This document shows positions 18,111-27,701 of a DNA stretch of 64,000 nt, in pieces. A program made the position numbers and the translations under genes. This DNA comes from Asaia bogorensis NBRC 16594 (GTDB lineage: Bacteria > Pseudomonadota > Alphaproteobacteria > Acetobacterales > Acetobacteraceae). How positions within the stretch are numbered: position 1 is the first letter of the stretch; each line of letters begins with the position of its first letter. The stretch is taken from contig NZ_AP014690.1 in NCBI RefSeq assembly GCF_001547995.1, positions 2,539,001-2,603,000 of the forward strand. Reading direction: 5' to 3'. The notes under the pieces are model-generated. The model did not search any database. It had not been told where the DNA came from and worked only from the letters and a program-made list of their open reading frames with translations.

Positions 18111-19928
18111 TCATTGTTCCAACCGGAAGAATGCGACCCGATCACGAAGTACGCTCGCGGCTTTGTCCAAGGACGAAATAGCTGCAGTATTTTCTTCTAC
18201 CATGGCTGCGTTTTGCTGAGTAGATTTTGTCATCTCTCCAACCGCCAGGTTGATCTCCTGTATCGCCGAGAATTGACCAGTCGAGGAATGAGCGATTTCC
18301 GCGACGAGCTTGTCGATCTCCCCAACCTGACTCAGGATAATACCTAGAGCGCCACCGGCTTCGCGCACCAGCCTTACGCCATCGGAAACAAAATCGCTCG
18401 AACTTGAGACCATCTCCTTCACGCGACGAGCGCCTTCAGTCGACCGCTGAGCCAGAGTGCGCACTTCTGTCGCGACGACAGCAAAACCACGTCCTGCATC
18501 CCCGGCTCGGGCGGCCTCTATCCCTGCATTCAGTGCAAGGAGATTTGTTTGAAAAGCAATTTCGTCGATAAGTCCGATCACCTGACTGATCTGGGCGAAG
18601 CTACTCTCGATCTGGCTCATCGCGTTCACGGCGTTATGAACCATCGCGCCAGACTTTTCAGCACCCAGTCGCGTGTCATCGGTCACTGAAGCGGCTTTCT
18701 TCGCACTGTCTGCGGAGTCACGCAGCATACTCACAACGCGCTCGATCGCGGCTGAGGACTGCTCTATACTTGCCGCCTGCTGCTCGGTGCGCCGTGACAT
18801 ATCGTTCGAAGCGACAGAGATTTCGCCTGTGCCAGAGCCAATGGCCATAACGCTTTGCTGGATCACCGAGAATGTCTGATTCAAACGCTCAAACGCATCA
18901 TTGAAATCCGTTTTCATGACCTGAAGGCGCTGCGGTAGCGCAACATCAATACGATAAACGAGATCACCCTCGGCAGCCGCCGATAGCCCTTTGCGGATAG
19001 CCTCGACTGCACGGGATTCCTCTTCGAGCTCCCTCGCAACACGCTCCGCGTTTTCGGCCCTCTCCTTGGCAACAGCTTCCCGCTCGGCAGCCTGCTCGGC
19101 AGCCAGAACCTTTGCTCGTTGCAACCCCCCCTGGATCGTGCTGAGCGCCTTGGCCATATCTCCAACTTCATCTCCCCGCTCAAGACAGGGAATGCTCTCG
19201 TCCAGCCGTCCTTCAGCGATACCGAGCATACGATCCCTCACCCTCAGAAGCGGTGATACGATCGTTTTCTGGCTCATAAGCAGGGTCGCGAAAAGAATAA
19301 GAATCTGGATGAGCACCAGGCCAATGACGCAATTACGGACAGAAACATTCACATCATGAGCGAGCTGGTTTGATGCACTCTCAACATGCGTAATACGGCG
19401 GCCTGTGATCGCCCCGATATCGATCGCCAGGTGAACCCCATCCTGATCAGATGCCTGGGCGATCTGGCGCATTTTGGCAATGTCGCCTTTATCAAGCGCA
19501 ATCAGCAGACTGTTTAACTGCTGCTCGAAAGTGCCATAACGTCCCAATAGTGGATCCAGCGTGGAGACGAGACGCGGATCCACCCTCGCGGCCTCAGCAA
19601 AGATATCACGGGTTCCTCGCATATCTTTCTGGAACCGCGTTACAACCTCGCCGACGAATGGGCTGTTCGCCTGATCGATCAGGAGATGAGAGGCGTAAAG
19701 GAGTGCATTGAGCTTGTCGCTGATGCGCGCAAGCATGATTGTGCCCCGGTCATCTGAATTGATGAATGCGCGATAGCGCTCGCCGGATTTTAACTGGTTA
19801 TTGACTAAAAAACCTGAACCGATAAATGTAACCAACGTCAATGTTATTGCAACAAGTGCAATCTTGGCCTTGAACCGAAAGACACTGAACATGAGAGGGA
19901 CGAGCCTTTTTTCCGCGTACCCTTCCAT
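18111..19928 (-). CDS. Transmembrane methyl-accepting chemotaxis protein
   Basis: This 605-residue chemoreceptor starts with a membrane helix (about 20 to 37, AKIALVAITLTLVTFIGSGF). A periplasmic four-helix-bundle-like sensor of about 150 residues and a second membrane helix (about 195 to 215) follow. A HAMP domain comes next (about 216 to 270), a possible second HAMP-like segment at about 310 to 355, and then the MCP signalling domain with the canonical tip [31 protein letters not shown]. It should sense an external ligand and control CheA. The start could also be the ATG twelve codons later. No chemosensory kinase genes are in the window. Confidence 0.92.
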   Translation of the reverse strand: MEGYAEKRLVPLMFSVFRFKAKIALVAITLTLVTFIGSGFLVNNQLKSGERYRAFINSDDRGTIMLARISDKLNALLYASHLLIDQANSPFVGEVVTRFQKDMRGTRDIFAEAARVDPRLVSTLDPLLGRYGTFEQQLNSLLIALDKGDIAKMRQIAQASDQDGVHLAIDIGAITGRRITHVESASNQLAHDVNVSVRNCVIGLVLIQILILFATLLMSQKTIVSPLLRVRDRMLGIAEGRLDESIPCLERGDEVGDMAKALSTIQGGLQRAKVLAAEQAAEREAVAKERAENAERVARELEEESRAVEAIRKGLSAAAEGDLVYRIDVALPQRLQVMKTDFNDAFERLNQTFSVIQQSVMAIGSGTGEISVASNDMSRRTEQQAASIEQSSAAIERVVSMLRDSADSAKKAASVTDDTRLGAEKSGAMVHNAVNAMSQIESSFAQISQVIGLIDEIAFQTNLLALNAGIEAARAGDAGRGFAVVATEVRTLAQRSTEGARRVKEMVSSSSDFVSDGVRLVREAGGALGIILSQVGEIDKLVAEIAHSSTGQFSAIQEINLAVGEMTKSTQQNAAMVEENTAAISSLDKAASVLRDRVAFFRLEQ

Positions 19929-20068
19929 TGGTCCATCGGAATTATTAATAAATCCTCTCGTTGCCCCTTCATATAACCGGTGGGCGGCTTTGTTTCAGAT
20001 TTTGCTTTGCAGATAGGGACTGACAAGAGTCTAAGCTGACTAGACCTGATTCAAGTAGGTCGCTGTAA

Positions 20069-20326
20069 TCACCAGCCAGGCCCCGCGTCACGCCCCTCCC
20101 GAGTGTCCGTGGCGCGGAGGCGGCTTATCAAGCGAAGGAAAAAGAAGCCGGCGGCACACGAAAAACATATCAGGGCTGCCGTCTCGCAGATCGATGCGAG
20201 TCGTTCCAAGGAGCCATCGAACAGCCCCAGATACACCAGACGATCACCTATGAAGGAGAAAACCTTCACCAATATGGTTTCTACAACGCCTAAACCTATG
20301 AGAACTACGATCAGCTTCAAAATCAT
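20069..20326 (-). CDS. Small membrane protein of unknown function
   Basis: An 85-residue product with two hydrophobic helices, about residues 3 to 25 (LKLIVVLIGLGVVETILVKV) and 48 to 68 (AALICFSCAAGFFFLRLI), and a short basic C-terminus. A GGACAGGGG stretch lies upstream of the ATG as a ribosome binding site. No family is recognised. It sits alone between a chemoreceptor gene and the flgH end. It could be a spurious reading frame, but the membrane topology favours a real gene. Confidence 0.45.
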   Translation of the reverse strand: MILKLIVVLIGLGVVETILVKVFSFIGDRLVYLGLFDGSLERLASICETAALICFSCAAGFFFLRLISRLRATDTREGRDAGPGW

Positions 20327-20795
20327 GTAACGGCCCCTGTCCTCGGTTTTCGACGAGAACGTCGAGTTGTAGGAGCCAATCGTTAACAGAAGATGGGATT
20401 TAACACGCTCACTCCGCCTTGCATTCTCGATCGCGAGAATTTTCAGGGTCTATGGCGGGCTTTCACTAATGCGTTCTCCCATGGTGAGGCCGCGTATTTC
20501 CCGCCTCTATGCAGAGAGCTGGAAATTTTCAATACGAAAATGTCGCCCAGGATGCGTGAGAGGGTAAGCATATAAGTACTGGCGCCTCTCCTACCCGTTC
20601 TTTCTGGTCATCGTTACTTTTTCTAATGCAGTTCGCATGGACGTGATGGCGAAAAGCTGGAGGAAACGTGGGCAAGACGAAGCGTTGCTCAAGAGAGCTT
20701 CGGCGTGGCAGGGCGCTGCGCTACGCGAAAGACACCACATTTCCCAAGATTAAGGAGCTGTTAAATCAAGTCCTGCCAACAAGCAGGTTGCTTGG
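20327..20795. other. Intergenic region beyond flgH
   Basis: About 470 bp lie between the small membrane protein gene and the stop of flgH. A 60-codon plus-strand frame at 20393 to 20575 has no clear ribosome binding site or recognisable product. No strong terminator hairpin for flgH was found. Confidence 0.35.
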
Positions 20796-21518
20796 TCAGA
20801 ATGGCAGGACACCATTCATAATCTGCTGTCCCCAGCGCGCATTCTGGACAGTGGTCAGCTGTCCACGACCTCCATACGAAATCCGTGCCTCTGCAATACG
20901 GTCATGTGTTACGATGTTGTCTTCCGTTATATCCTGGGGTCGAACAACGCCGCTAACCATGAGTTGACGCAGTTCACCATTGATGCGGACTTCCTGCCGG
21001 GCAACGACAACGAAGTTACCATTGGGCAGTACCTGAGTCACCGTCCCCGCCAGGGCAAGGGTGACAGTCTCATTACGGCGAATGACACCTGCGCCCGTAT
21101 TTGCAGTCGCACTACTTGTGTCCAGCGCACTGCTACTTGATAGCACCTTACCCTGGGCTCCGAAGAAACTCGGGATCCCGAATGTCTGCGAGCCGCTTCC
21201 TGCGACGGTGGTATTGTCGTTGAGTGCCGCATTGTCCGAGATGTTGACGTTGATCGTTATCAGATCGCCAACCTGAGAGGCACGCTGGTCTTTGAAAAAA
21301 GCCCGGCTTCCTGAGCGCCACAGGCTCCCGACCTCCGTTGGCGGAGGTTGGAGAGGTGGCATCGGCATTGTCACCGGACGATAGTCCGGCGACTGTGTCG
21401 GATCAGAAGTGTGGGTCATTCTCGGTGGGTGACCGAGTTCCGTCAGATCAGAAAGAGACGTGCAGCCGCCCAGTAACAGCAGCACGGTCAATGAGCCACG
21501 GGAGAAAAAACGCGTCAT
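20796..21518 (-). CDS. flgH: Flagellar L-ring protein FlgH
   Basis: FlgH forms the outer-membrane L ring around the flagellar rod. The 240-residue product is a lipoprotein: after a hydrophobic segment, the lipobox LLGGC places the lipidated cysteine at about residue 19. Family motifs follow, such as GSLWRSGSRAFFKDQRASQVGDLITI, a Ser/Ala-rich linker and the C-terminal VVARQEVRINGELRQLMVSGVVRPQDI and NGVLPF. I start it at the ATG at 21518 because AGGTGG lies 11 bases upstream; a GTG five codons earlier is possible. It follows flgA and flgG in one minus-strand operon. Confidence 0.95.
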   Translation of the reverse strand: MTRFFSRGSLTVLLLLGGCTSLSDLTELGHPPRMTHTSDPTQSPDYRPVTMPMPPLQPPPTEVGSLWRSGSRAFFKDQRASQVGDLITINVNISDNAALNDNTTVAGSGSQTFGIPSFFGAQGKVLSSSSALDTSSATANTGAGVIRRNETVTLALAGTVTQVLPNGNFVVVARQEVRINGELRQLMVSGVVRPQDITEDNIVTHDRIAEARISYGGRGQLTTVQNARWGQQIMNGVLPF

Positions 21519-21549
21519 CGTTTTCAGAGCCACCTATCGCCAGGAAACG

Positions 21550-22545
21550 TCAAGGCGCAGGATTGCGCATAGACGCCGAAAGCCGGCGCATTGTGATCGG
21601 ATCGGACGGGACTGGATGACTCGTCAACGCCACTTCCACATTTGACCCATCAGTGACTTTCCCGCTGACAATCATCCCGCTCGACTCATTCAATGCGCGG
21701 ACCTGCTGTTTGGCACCGGCATCCTCAAGAACCCTTCCAGCAATCGACAATCTGAGCCCTGGAGCTACGTAGGTGATCATGACGGGATCTCCCTTATGCA
21801 TGATCACAGTGCGCTGCAGGTCCTGCGCAATGACCGCGGAGCCCGCCACGACACCACGGCTGATGGTCTGCCCCTCTACCTCAGCCGGATCGGTGACAGC
21901 ACGCGACGGCAGATGACCGGAATATGCCTCGTCCACCCTAACATCTGCGGCACTGACAACGCTTCCTGCCCCCATCGAGTGGGTGTACACAATCACGCGC
22001 TGGGTGGCATGGACAACACCCGTCAGCATGAACGAGTCGGTTGCCAGATCTCCTGTAGGGTGGGCACGATAAACAGTGGATGAAAACCACCCGCTCCGCT
22101 GATCCCATTTCACATCAGACAGAACAACCGGCTCGGCCTCATCCGCAGAGACTGTCACAGGATGAAAGTCATGAAACGTTATTGAAACGGGGCCTTCGCC
22201 CAGGTCGGGCAGGTTTTTTCTGACGAGGGAAACGAAATAATTCTCGTCGAGAATTCTTCCTGCTCTGGTAATCGTCATGAACGAAGAGGAGGATTGGTCT
22301 TCCCACTCGACACCGTATTGATCAGCGATCGCAATAAGTTGTTGCCCGCTTACATGAATACTCGATCCAGGTACCGGCCCAGGACCCAGAACCCGATCCT
22401 GCCCGGGCTCAAGACCAGAAAAAATGTCAGAAAGACGAACCATCCCGGACGAAACGATGGACGTATTGCGCAGGGTCGCTGCATATCCCGGTACGGAATG
22501 GCCTATCAAAGATAGCCCTATGAGAGCGATCGTGAGCCCGCGCAT
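21550..22545 (-). CDS. flgA: Flagellar P-ring assembly chaperone FlgA
   Basis: FlgA is a periplasmic chaperone needed to build the FlgI P ring. The 331-residue protein has a signal peptide (MRGLTIALIGLSLIGHSVPGYA) and a C-terminal SAF-like domain with the typical DVRVDEAYSGHLPSRAVTDPAEVEGQT and YVAPGLRLSIAGRVLEDAG segments. It is longer than enteric FlgA, as is common in alphaproteobacteria. It begins eight bases after flgG ends and is followed by flgH, so the three are co-transcribed. Confidence 0.93.
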   Translation of the reverse strand: MRGLTIALIGLSLIGHSVPGYAATLRNTSIVSSGMVRLSDIFSGLEPGQDRVLGPGPVPGSSIHVSGQQLIAIADQYGVEWEDQSSSSFMTITRAGRILDENYFVSLVRKNLPDLGEGPVSITFHDFHPVTVSADEAEPVVLSDVKWDQRSGWFSSTVYRAHPTGDLATDSFMLTGVVHATQRVIVYTHSMGAGSVVSAADVRVDEAYSGHLPSRAVTDPAEVEGQTISRGVVAGSAVIAQDLQRTVIMHKGDPVMITYVAPGLRLSIAGRVLEDAGAKQQVRALNESSGMIVSGKVTDGSNVEVALTSHPVPSDPITMRRLSASMRNPAP

Positions 22546-22552
22546 ATTGGTA

Positions 22553-23341
22553 TCACCGCAGATTTGTCAGGGTTTGCAGCATTTCATTCGAGGCAGTGAT
22601 AACTTTACTGTTCATCTCGTAGGCTCGCTGCGCCGTAATGAGCGCAGTGATTTCGGTCACGACATTAACTGATGATTCCTCGACAAAACCCTGACGGACC
22701 GAACCATATCCCTCGCTCTGCGGTGTACTGAGGTTGGCTGTACCAGATGAGGTTGTTTCGGTGAACAGGTTCTGCCCCATCGCCGTAAGACCATTCTCAT
22801 TCTGGAATGTCGCGAGCTGCAACTGACCAGCCACCTGAGCTGTACTCTGACCAGACAGCGTGTACTGTACCTGTCCAGACTGATCGATCGTGATATTCTC
22901 CGCATTGTTGGGAACGGAGATATTGGGAGACAGGGGATAGCCGTCTGCAGTGACAATCGTACCGTCTTCCGAGAGCGAGAATGTTCCGTCACGAGTATAG
23001 GCATATTCTCCCGACGGAAGGGTTACACGGAAATATCCACGCCCCTCAATGGCAAGATCCAGCGAATTTCCGGTCTGTTCCAGCGTACCTTGCTCGTTGA
23101 TGCGGTATATGCCGGCCGTGCGAACACCAAGACCAACCTGCGCACCCGCAGGAACAAGGTCCCCGGTATCAGAACTCATCGTCCCAGCACGACGCAGATC
23201 CTGATAGATCAGGTCCTGAAACTCAGCACGACGACGCTTGTATCCGGTGGTTGTCATGTTGGCGATATTATTGGAAATCGTCTCGACATTTGTGGTCTGG
23301 GCCTGCATGCCCGTATTCGCAATATCAAGCGATCTCATCAT
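22553..23341 (-). CDS. flgG: Flagellar distal rod protein FlgG
   Basis: FlgG forms the distal rod that passes through the P and L rings. The 262-residue protein has the expected N-terminal rod/hook signature (MQAQTTNVETISNNIANMTTTGYKRRRAEFQDL), the GRGYFRVTLPSGEYAYTRDGTFSLSEDG core and the C-terminal helix VNVVTEITALITAQRAYEMNSKVI. Two adjacent ATGs could start it. It is first in a flgG-flgA-flgH operon. Unusually flgF is not next to it but lies 35 kb away after flgC. Confidence 0.96.
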   Translation of the reverse strand: MMRSLDIANTGMQAQTTNVETISNNIANMTTTGYKRRRAEFQDLIYQDLRRAGTMSSDTGDLVPAGAQVGLGVRTAGIYRINEQGTLEQTGNSLDLAIEGRGYFRVTLPSGEYAYTRDGTFSLSEDGTIVTADGYPLSPNISVPNNAENITIDQSGQVQYTLSGQSTAQVAGQLQLATFQNENGLTAMGQNLFTETTSSGTANLSTPQSEGYGSVRQGFVEESSVNVVTEITALITAQRAYEMNSKVITASNEMLQTLTNLR

Positions 23342-23610
23342 TTCAGGACACCCCTATCAAGAGCACTTCGGAGAGCCTCTTGCATCGACATTATATTTTC
23401 TTATCACAACGAAATATCATTTCAGTTGCGCACAGGACTTCAATATCAGGCAATCTTCGAATTATCTGGCATGTAACATAGAGGCAGCTAGATGCCCCCA
23501 TGCCGATATATGATGGTTACAGCCTACAATGCTTTGTTGCACAATACGAGACCGGGAATATGAAACTTTTCGAATGCATGCGTCAGCGCGTCTTTTGGGA
23601 CACGCCTATC
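23342..23610 (-). promoter_or_regulatory. Presumed promoter region of flgG operon
   Basis: This AT-richer 269-bp stretch lies between the end of the TPR/glycosyltransferase gene and the start of flgG, so it must carry the flgG operon promoter. No clear sigma-54, sigma-28 or CtrA-type box could be picked out by eye. Confidence 0.35.
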
Positions 23611-25029
23611 TCATCGGGCTGAGACAGGCGTATGAGCATACCTCGTCTCAAGAAGAGCCGTGAGATCGTTCGTGAGCATGGCAACAGGCCCTTCCCAGTT
23701 GAGGGGCTGCTTTTGCTGATAAAGGCGTATCGACTCATACCACGGTGAATCACGTCGCCCCGAGAGCCAACGCCAGCATTGATCATAGCGTGAAAGAAGC
23801 CATGTGGGCTTCCCCAGCCCAGCCGATACATGCGCAGTCGATGTGTCGACGGCGATAACGAGATCCAGCGTGTCAATCAGCGCAGCCGTATCATCAAAAC
23901 TGGCGATGTGCCTCGTGTGATCTGAAAGACGCATCCCTTCAGGCGGATTTGCCGCCTGCGCTGCGCGTTCTCCTATCTGCAGGCTATAGAACCTGAGCGC
24001 TCTAAAGCGTCTGGCGACCTGCCCTAGCGGTGCCAGATCCTGCAGATTCATGGAGCGGCGATGGTCAGCAAGAAATGCTGCCTGAACTTCGGGATGCGGT
24101 GCGCCCGCCCATACAAGCCCCACACGAAAGGTATCGTGCCAGTCATCAGCGTCCCCAGCCCGAAGCCGTTCGCGCCACAGGGTAGTCTTTGTCGGGTCAG
24201 GCCGCAGATATCTGCCAGGAACAGGGATCGTCTCTAGCGTTATCCCGAGTACGTGAGGCAAGCTGAGAACCGGACATTCGAGATCGTACTCGGGAAGGAT
24301 ATCGTCTTCCGACAGGACTGTGATCTCAGGGAAACTACGCTCCAGAAGCGAGACGAGCTCCGGCCTCACACGCAGAATGACCTGTCCGACCTTTTGCGCC
24401 GCAAGCGGAGCCAATCGGGAAAACTGCAAGACGTCTCCAAATCCGCCTTCGGTGAAAACCATCAGAGTTTTGTCAGGCGCCAGCTCACCACTCCAGCGAG
24501 GCACACTACTTTGCCCGCCAGAAGCACGCAGCGCTGTCCAGCGATGCTCATACTCACGAAAGCCTTCAGCATAATCGCCACTTTGAAGCAGCGAAACTGC
24601 GCGGTTGGTCCGGCTGTATACGTTCTCCTGGTTCATCTGGACAGCGGCATCATGAAAACCGCGCGCCAGTGCATGATCTCCGCGATGATCAAGAGCTACG
24701 CCCATGTTACTGAGCGCCAGAGCATGCGAAGGCTCGAGGCGCAGACTGTTGCGATAGCAGGCGATCGCATTTTCGTACTGGCTCAGATGTAAAAAACTGT
24801 TCCCTATATTGGACCACGCGTCGGGAAGACCAGGATCAAGCGCAACGGAACGGCCCAACAATGCAAGGGCATCCGAAAACCGGTTTTGCAAGTTGAGTAG
24901 GCCACCGTAATTGCTCAGGGTGCGCGCGTTATCGGGAGAGGCCTGAAGGCGGATTTCATATGCTTTCGCCGCTGACGCATAATCACCAGCCAACTGAAGC
25001 GCTTCTGCGCTGCCTTCCGGATGGGTCAT
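23611..25029 (-). CDS. TPR-containing glycosyltransferase-like protein
   Basis: The N-terminal half of this 472-residue protein holds about five tetratricopeptide repeats (for example ALLGRSVALDPGLPDAWSNI and AIACYRNSLRLEPSHALALSNM). The C-terminal half (about 190 to 455) is a GT-B-like glycosyltransferase domain of the group 9/41 type, with GGFGDVLQFSRLAPLAAQKV, FRVGLVWAGAPHPEV, SLQIGERA, and DLVIAVDTSTAHVSAGLGKPTWLL. Such fusions next to flagellar genes often modify flagellin, so a role in flagellar glycosylation is likely but inferred. Its start overlaps the flgL stop by one base, indicating co-translation in a flgK-flgL operon. A similar protein is encoded at 38134 to 39723. Confidence 0.85.
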   Translation of the reverse strand: MTHPEGSAEALQLAGDYASAAKAYEIRLQASPDNARTLSNYGGLLNLQNRFSDALALLGRSVALDPGLPDAWSNIGNSFLHLSQYENAIACYRNSLRLEPSHALALSNMGVALDHRGDHALARGFHDAAVQMNQENVYSRTNRAVSLLQSGDYAEGFREYEHRWTALRASGGQSSVPRWSGELAPDKTLMVFTEGGFGDVLQFSRLAPLAAQKVGQVILRVRPELVSLLERSFPEITVLSEDDILPEYDLECPVLSLPHVLGITLETIPVPGRYLRPDPTKTTLWRERLRAGDADDWHDTFRVGLVWAGAPHPEVQAAFLADHRRSMNLQDLAPLGQVARRFRALRFYSLQIGERAAQAANPPEGMRLSDHTRHIASFDDTAALIDTLDLVIAVDTSTAHVSAGLGKPTWLLSRYDQCWRWLSGRRDSPWYESIRLYQQKQPLNWEGPVAMLTNDLTALLETRYAHTPVSAR

Positions 25030-26114
25030 CAGAGATAATCCGCCAGTGTCATGCCCTTCATGTTTGAAATAAGGATATACGAGGCACTCAGGCTGGTTTT
25101 GATATTCGCTGCATTGGTTGCGACTGTCGCCATATCAGCATTTCGCGAATCGCCCAGCTGGGTTTCGAGCATTGTGGAAAGTCCAGTCAGCATTGTCGAT
25201 TGCGAGGTCAGGCTGTTTTGCGTTGCGCCCACAGCGCCTTCCTCTTCGGTCAGCTGGCTAATTGTCGTGCCGAGCGACGTATAGATCTGCTTTGCGAGAT
25301 CGGAAAATCCTGGTGTGTTGGACGACATCCCGTTCATTGCCGATACTGCCATAAGGTCTCGCATCAGATCCCTGATCGGCGATCCGGTGGACGTATTGCT
25401 CGATGAGGAGGTCATGGATGACTGAGTCGCAACGATACCGAAACTCGTCGTGGTGTTGGTCCCACTCATCACGCTGCGTTGATTATCGGCAGCCTGAGCC
25501 GGAGATACGGAAAGTGTTGCCGAAAATACGGATACCGCCTGATCGGTTGACCCCGCCAGAGAGGTCGCACTGGCAAGAACGGACCCCGCATTGGATGCGT
25601 TGAGAGACTGAACGCTCGTCGCAATCTGCTGAGCAAGGCTGCTTGATGACAGGGAAGCGCTCCCTTTTATGGGTGCTGTGTTGCTGTCAGTGCCTGCAAA
25701 TACGTAATTTGCACCATCGCTCGTATTGAGCACTGTCTTGAGATCACCAAGGGCACTCATTGCCGATGAAGCGGCGGCAGCAACCTGACTGGATGTTGCC
25801 GTGCCTGAAATACCGAGCAGACTAGTGGAAAGCGTCTGCGCCATTGAAACAAGTTGATTGAGACCGGTGGCCGTGACGGACAAGGTGTTCTGAGCGTTGG
25901 TGATATTGGATTGCCACGCCTGCACCTGAGTGATTTTGGGAGTGAGGCTGAGCGCCGCAGAACGGGATGCCCCTAGATCAGCGTAAGTCGACCCGATGAT
26001 ACCGGTGCTGCTCTGCCACGTTGCGGTCTCCTGCTGCGCAGTCAGGGTCTTTACACTCGCCTCAAGAATGAGCGAGAGAGCCGATCCGCCGTACTGACCT
26101 ACCGCATTGCTCAT
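25029..26114 (-). CDS. flgL: Flagellar hook-filament junction protein FlgL (HAP3)
   Basis: FlgL sits between FlgK and the filament. The 361-residue protein has the N-terminal helix (SLILEASVKTLTAQQETATWQSSTGIIGSTYADLG, typical of alphaproteobacterial FlgL) and the C-terminal coiled helix ending MKGMTLADYL. The C-terminus (EEGAVGATQNSL...TMLETQLGDSRNADMATVAT) matches flagellin/FlgL hallmarks. I start it at the ATG at 26114, preceded by GGAGATTGGTC; an upstream TTG would add two residues. It follows flgK by 18 bases. A flagellin was considered, but position after flgK and the ending favour FlgL. Confidence 0.85.
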   Translation of the reverse strand: MSNAVGQYGGSALSLILEASVKTLTAQQETATWQSSTGIIGSTYADLGASRSAALSLTPKITQVQAWQSNITNAQNTLSVTATGLNQLVSMAQTLSTSLLGISGTATSSQVAAAASSAMSALGDLKTVLNTSDGANYVFAGTDSNTAPIKGSASLSSSSLAQQIATSVQSLNASNAGSVLASATSLAGSTDQAVSVFSATLSVSPAQAADNQRSVMSGTNTTTSFGIVATQSSMTSSSSNTSTGSPIRDLMRDLMAVSAMNGMSSNTPGFSDLAKQIYTSLGTTISQLTEEEGAVGATQNSLTSQSTMLTGLSTMLETQLGDSRNADMATVATNAANIKTSLSASYILISNMKGMTLADYL

Positions 26115-26132
26115 GACCAATCTCCGGACCGC

Positions 26133-27701
26133 TTACTGGATTGCCGATAACAGCGCATTGAACATGGTCTGCACCGTGGAAATGATCTTCGCGTTCGCCG
26201 TGTAAGCATTTTGCAGCGCAACGGTCTTGGCCATTTCGTCATTGACGTTGACGCCCGAGACGTCTGCCACTTTGGCCTGCAGGAGCGTGAGAACGGCGCT
26301 GCTAGACGTGACACCCGCGCTCATGGAAGCGATGGTAGCGCCCTGATTGGAGGTAAGGGCAGTTGATAACGCGAGTAGTCCCTGATTACCGGCATATCCC
26401 GTCGAGATTGACCCACCTGGACCGAGATTGCTGGATGGCGCAGATAGACCCCCGCTTACGTCTTCGGCATCCGAGCCAAAGGTGGTGGAAAGAACATTGC
26501 TGATGGTGGTTGTGACACCTGTGTTGGTGCTCCCATCACTATTCGTGGTGGTGGTGAGCGCCGACGGCGTCTTGGTATAGGTACTGTTGACACTCAGGCT
26601 GGCAGATAGCCCAACAATTCCCTGAGGCACCGGCTTACTGAGGTCACTGCCCTGAATCGAACTCGTCGCGTTGGCGTCAGAGCTGGTGACGAACAGAGGC
26701 AATCCTGCGCTGCTAAAACGATTCATTACCGTGTAGGAGAATGAATCGAGCTGCGCCTGCATCTGAGGGTAAGTGCTATCGCGCAGGGTCAGGTTGCCGC
26801 CAAGGCTCCCCCCTGTCAGACTCGTTGTAATATCCTGGCCAGCAAGAGTAATTGCCGGGATGGAAGAGTTCGTGTTCTGCGCACTGTAGTATGAACTGCT
26901 CGACAGTGTAACACTCGAAGTCGAGAGAGGCCACGTGCTGCTGGGTAGTGTCTGGGTGCTGTCGTCCAGACCCATCTGATCGGGTCTGGTTGGCAACTGC
27001 GTTCCGTCTGCGGTACGCACCGTCATATCGCCGTTTGCACTGGTGGTAAAAAACACGCTCAGATTGGAAGACAGGTCTGACATCACGCCCAAACGCTGAT
27101 TTTCCAGATCAGCGGTACCCTGCCCAAGACTTTTGAATTTCATGATTTGCTTAGACAGAGCACCAATCTGTGTCAGGTCGGAGTTGATGGAGGACACATC
27201 GGACACCGCACCATCAGCCGCCGCCTGTCGCTGCGAAGCATAGGTCGAGGCAAGAGTCTGCACGGTTGTCACCAAGGCAGAGGCCTTGCTGACGACTGCA
27301 CTTTGGGAGACGCTCTGGGTAGGAGTGGACGTCAGGGAAATCAGGGCACTTTGCAAATTGCCGAGCTGGTCTGAAAGGCTAGAAGTACTCCCGGAATCCT
27401 GAGAGGTAGATCCTTGCACGGAGGAGACGGCAGCCAGCGAATTGCTCATCACTGCGTAGGACGAGGCCTGGGCATTTTGCTGATAAAGCGATGATTGAAG
27501 CGCTTGATTGATCGCAAGCTGGGTATTGCCAAGCCTGACCCCTGTACCATACCCCGCAGCCACTGAAGACAACGTCGCAGCCGTCTCTTTCACGTAGCCA
27601 GTGGTATTTGCGTTCGCGACATTGTTTGCCGTCACAGCATACTGGGCCTCGATAACACTGAGGCTACCCGTGGCGATAGAAAGGGAGGCCAGGAGGTTCA
27701 T
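26133..27701 (-). CDS. flgK: Flagellar hook-associated protein FlgK (HAP1)
   Basis: FlgK is the first of the two junction proteins between hook and filament. The 522-residue protein shows the family N-terminus (LLASLSIATGSLSVIEAQYAVTANNVANANTTGYVKET), a Ser/Thr-rich middle with FlgK D2-like features, and a C-terminus ending in VNVNDEMAKTVALQNAYTANAKIISTVQTMFNALL. The start ATG has an ACGGAATTGC leader. It heads the flgK-flgL-glycosyltransferase operon, with the 413-bp hairpin-rich leader upstream. Confidence 0.95.
   Translation of the reverse strand: MNLLASLSIATGSLSVIEAQYAVTANNVANANTTGYVKETAATLSSVAAGYGTGVRLGNTQLAINQALQSSLYQQNAQASSYAVMSNSLAAVSSVQGSTSQDSGSTSSLSDQLGNLQSALISLTSTPTQSVSQSAVVSKASALVTTVQTLASTYASQRQAAADGAVSDVSSINSDLTQIGALSKQIMKFKSLGQGTADLENQRLGVMSDLSSNLSVFFTTSANGDMTVRTADGTQLPTRPDQMGLDDSTQTLPSSTWPLSTSSVTLSSSSYYSAQNTNSSIPAITLAGQDITTSLTGGSLGGNLTLRDSTYPQMQAQLDSFSYTVMNRFSSAGLPLFVTSSDANATSSIQGSDLSKPVPQGIVGLSASLSVNSTYTKTPSALTTTTNSDGSTNTGVTTTISNVLSTTFGSDAEDVSGGLSAPSSNLGPGGSISTGYAGNQGLLALSTALTSNQGATIASMSAGVTSSSAVLTLLQAKVADVSGVNVNDEMAKTVALQNAYTANAKIISTVQTMFNALLSAIQ

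Noticed and set aside
20393-20575. A 60-codon plus-strand frame
   Set aside because: Weak initiation signal and no recognisable product.
25029-26114. Flagellin gene
   Set aside because: Adjacent to flgK and ending like FlgL; N-terminus lacks the usual flagellin pattern.
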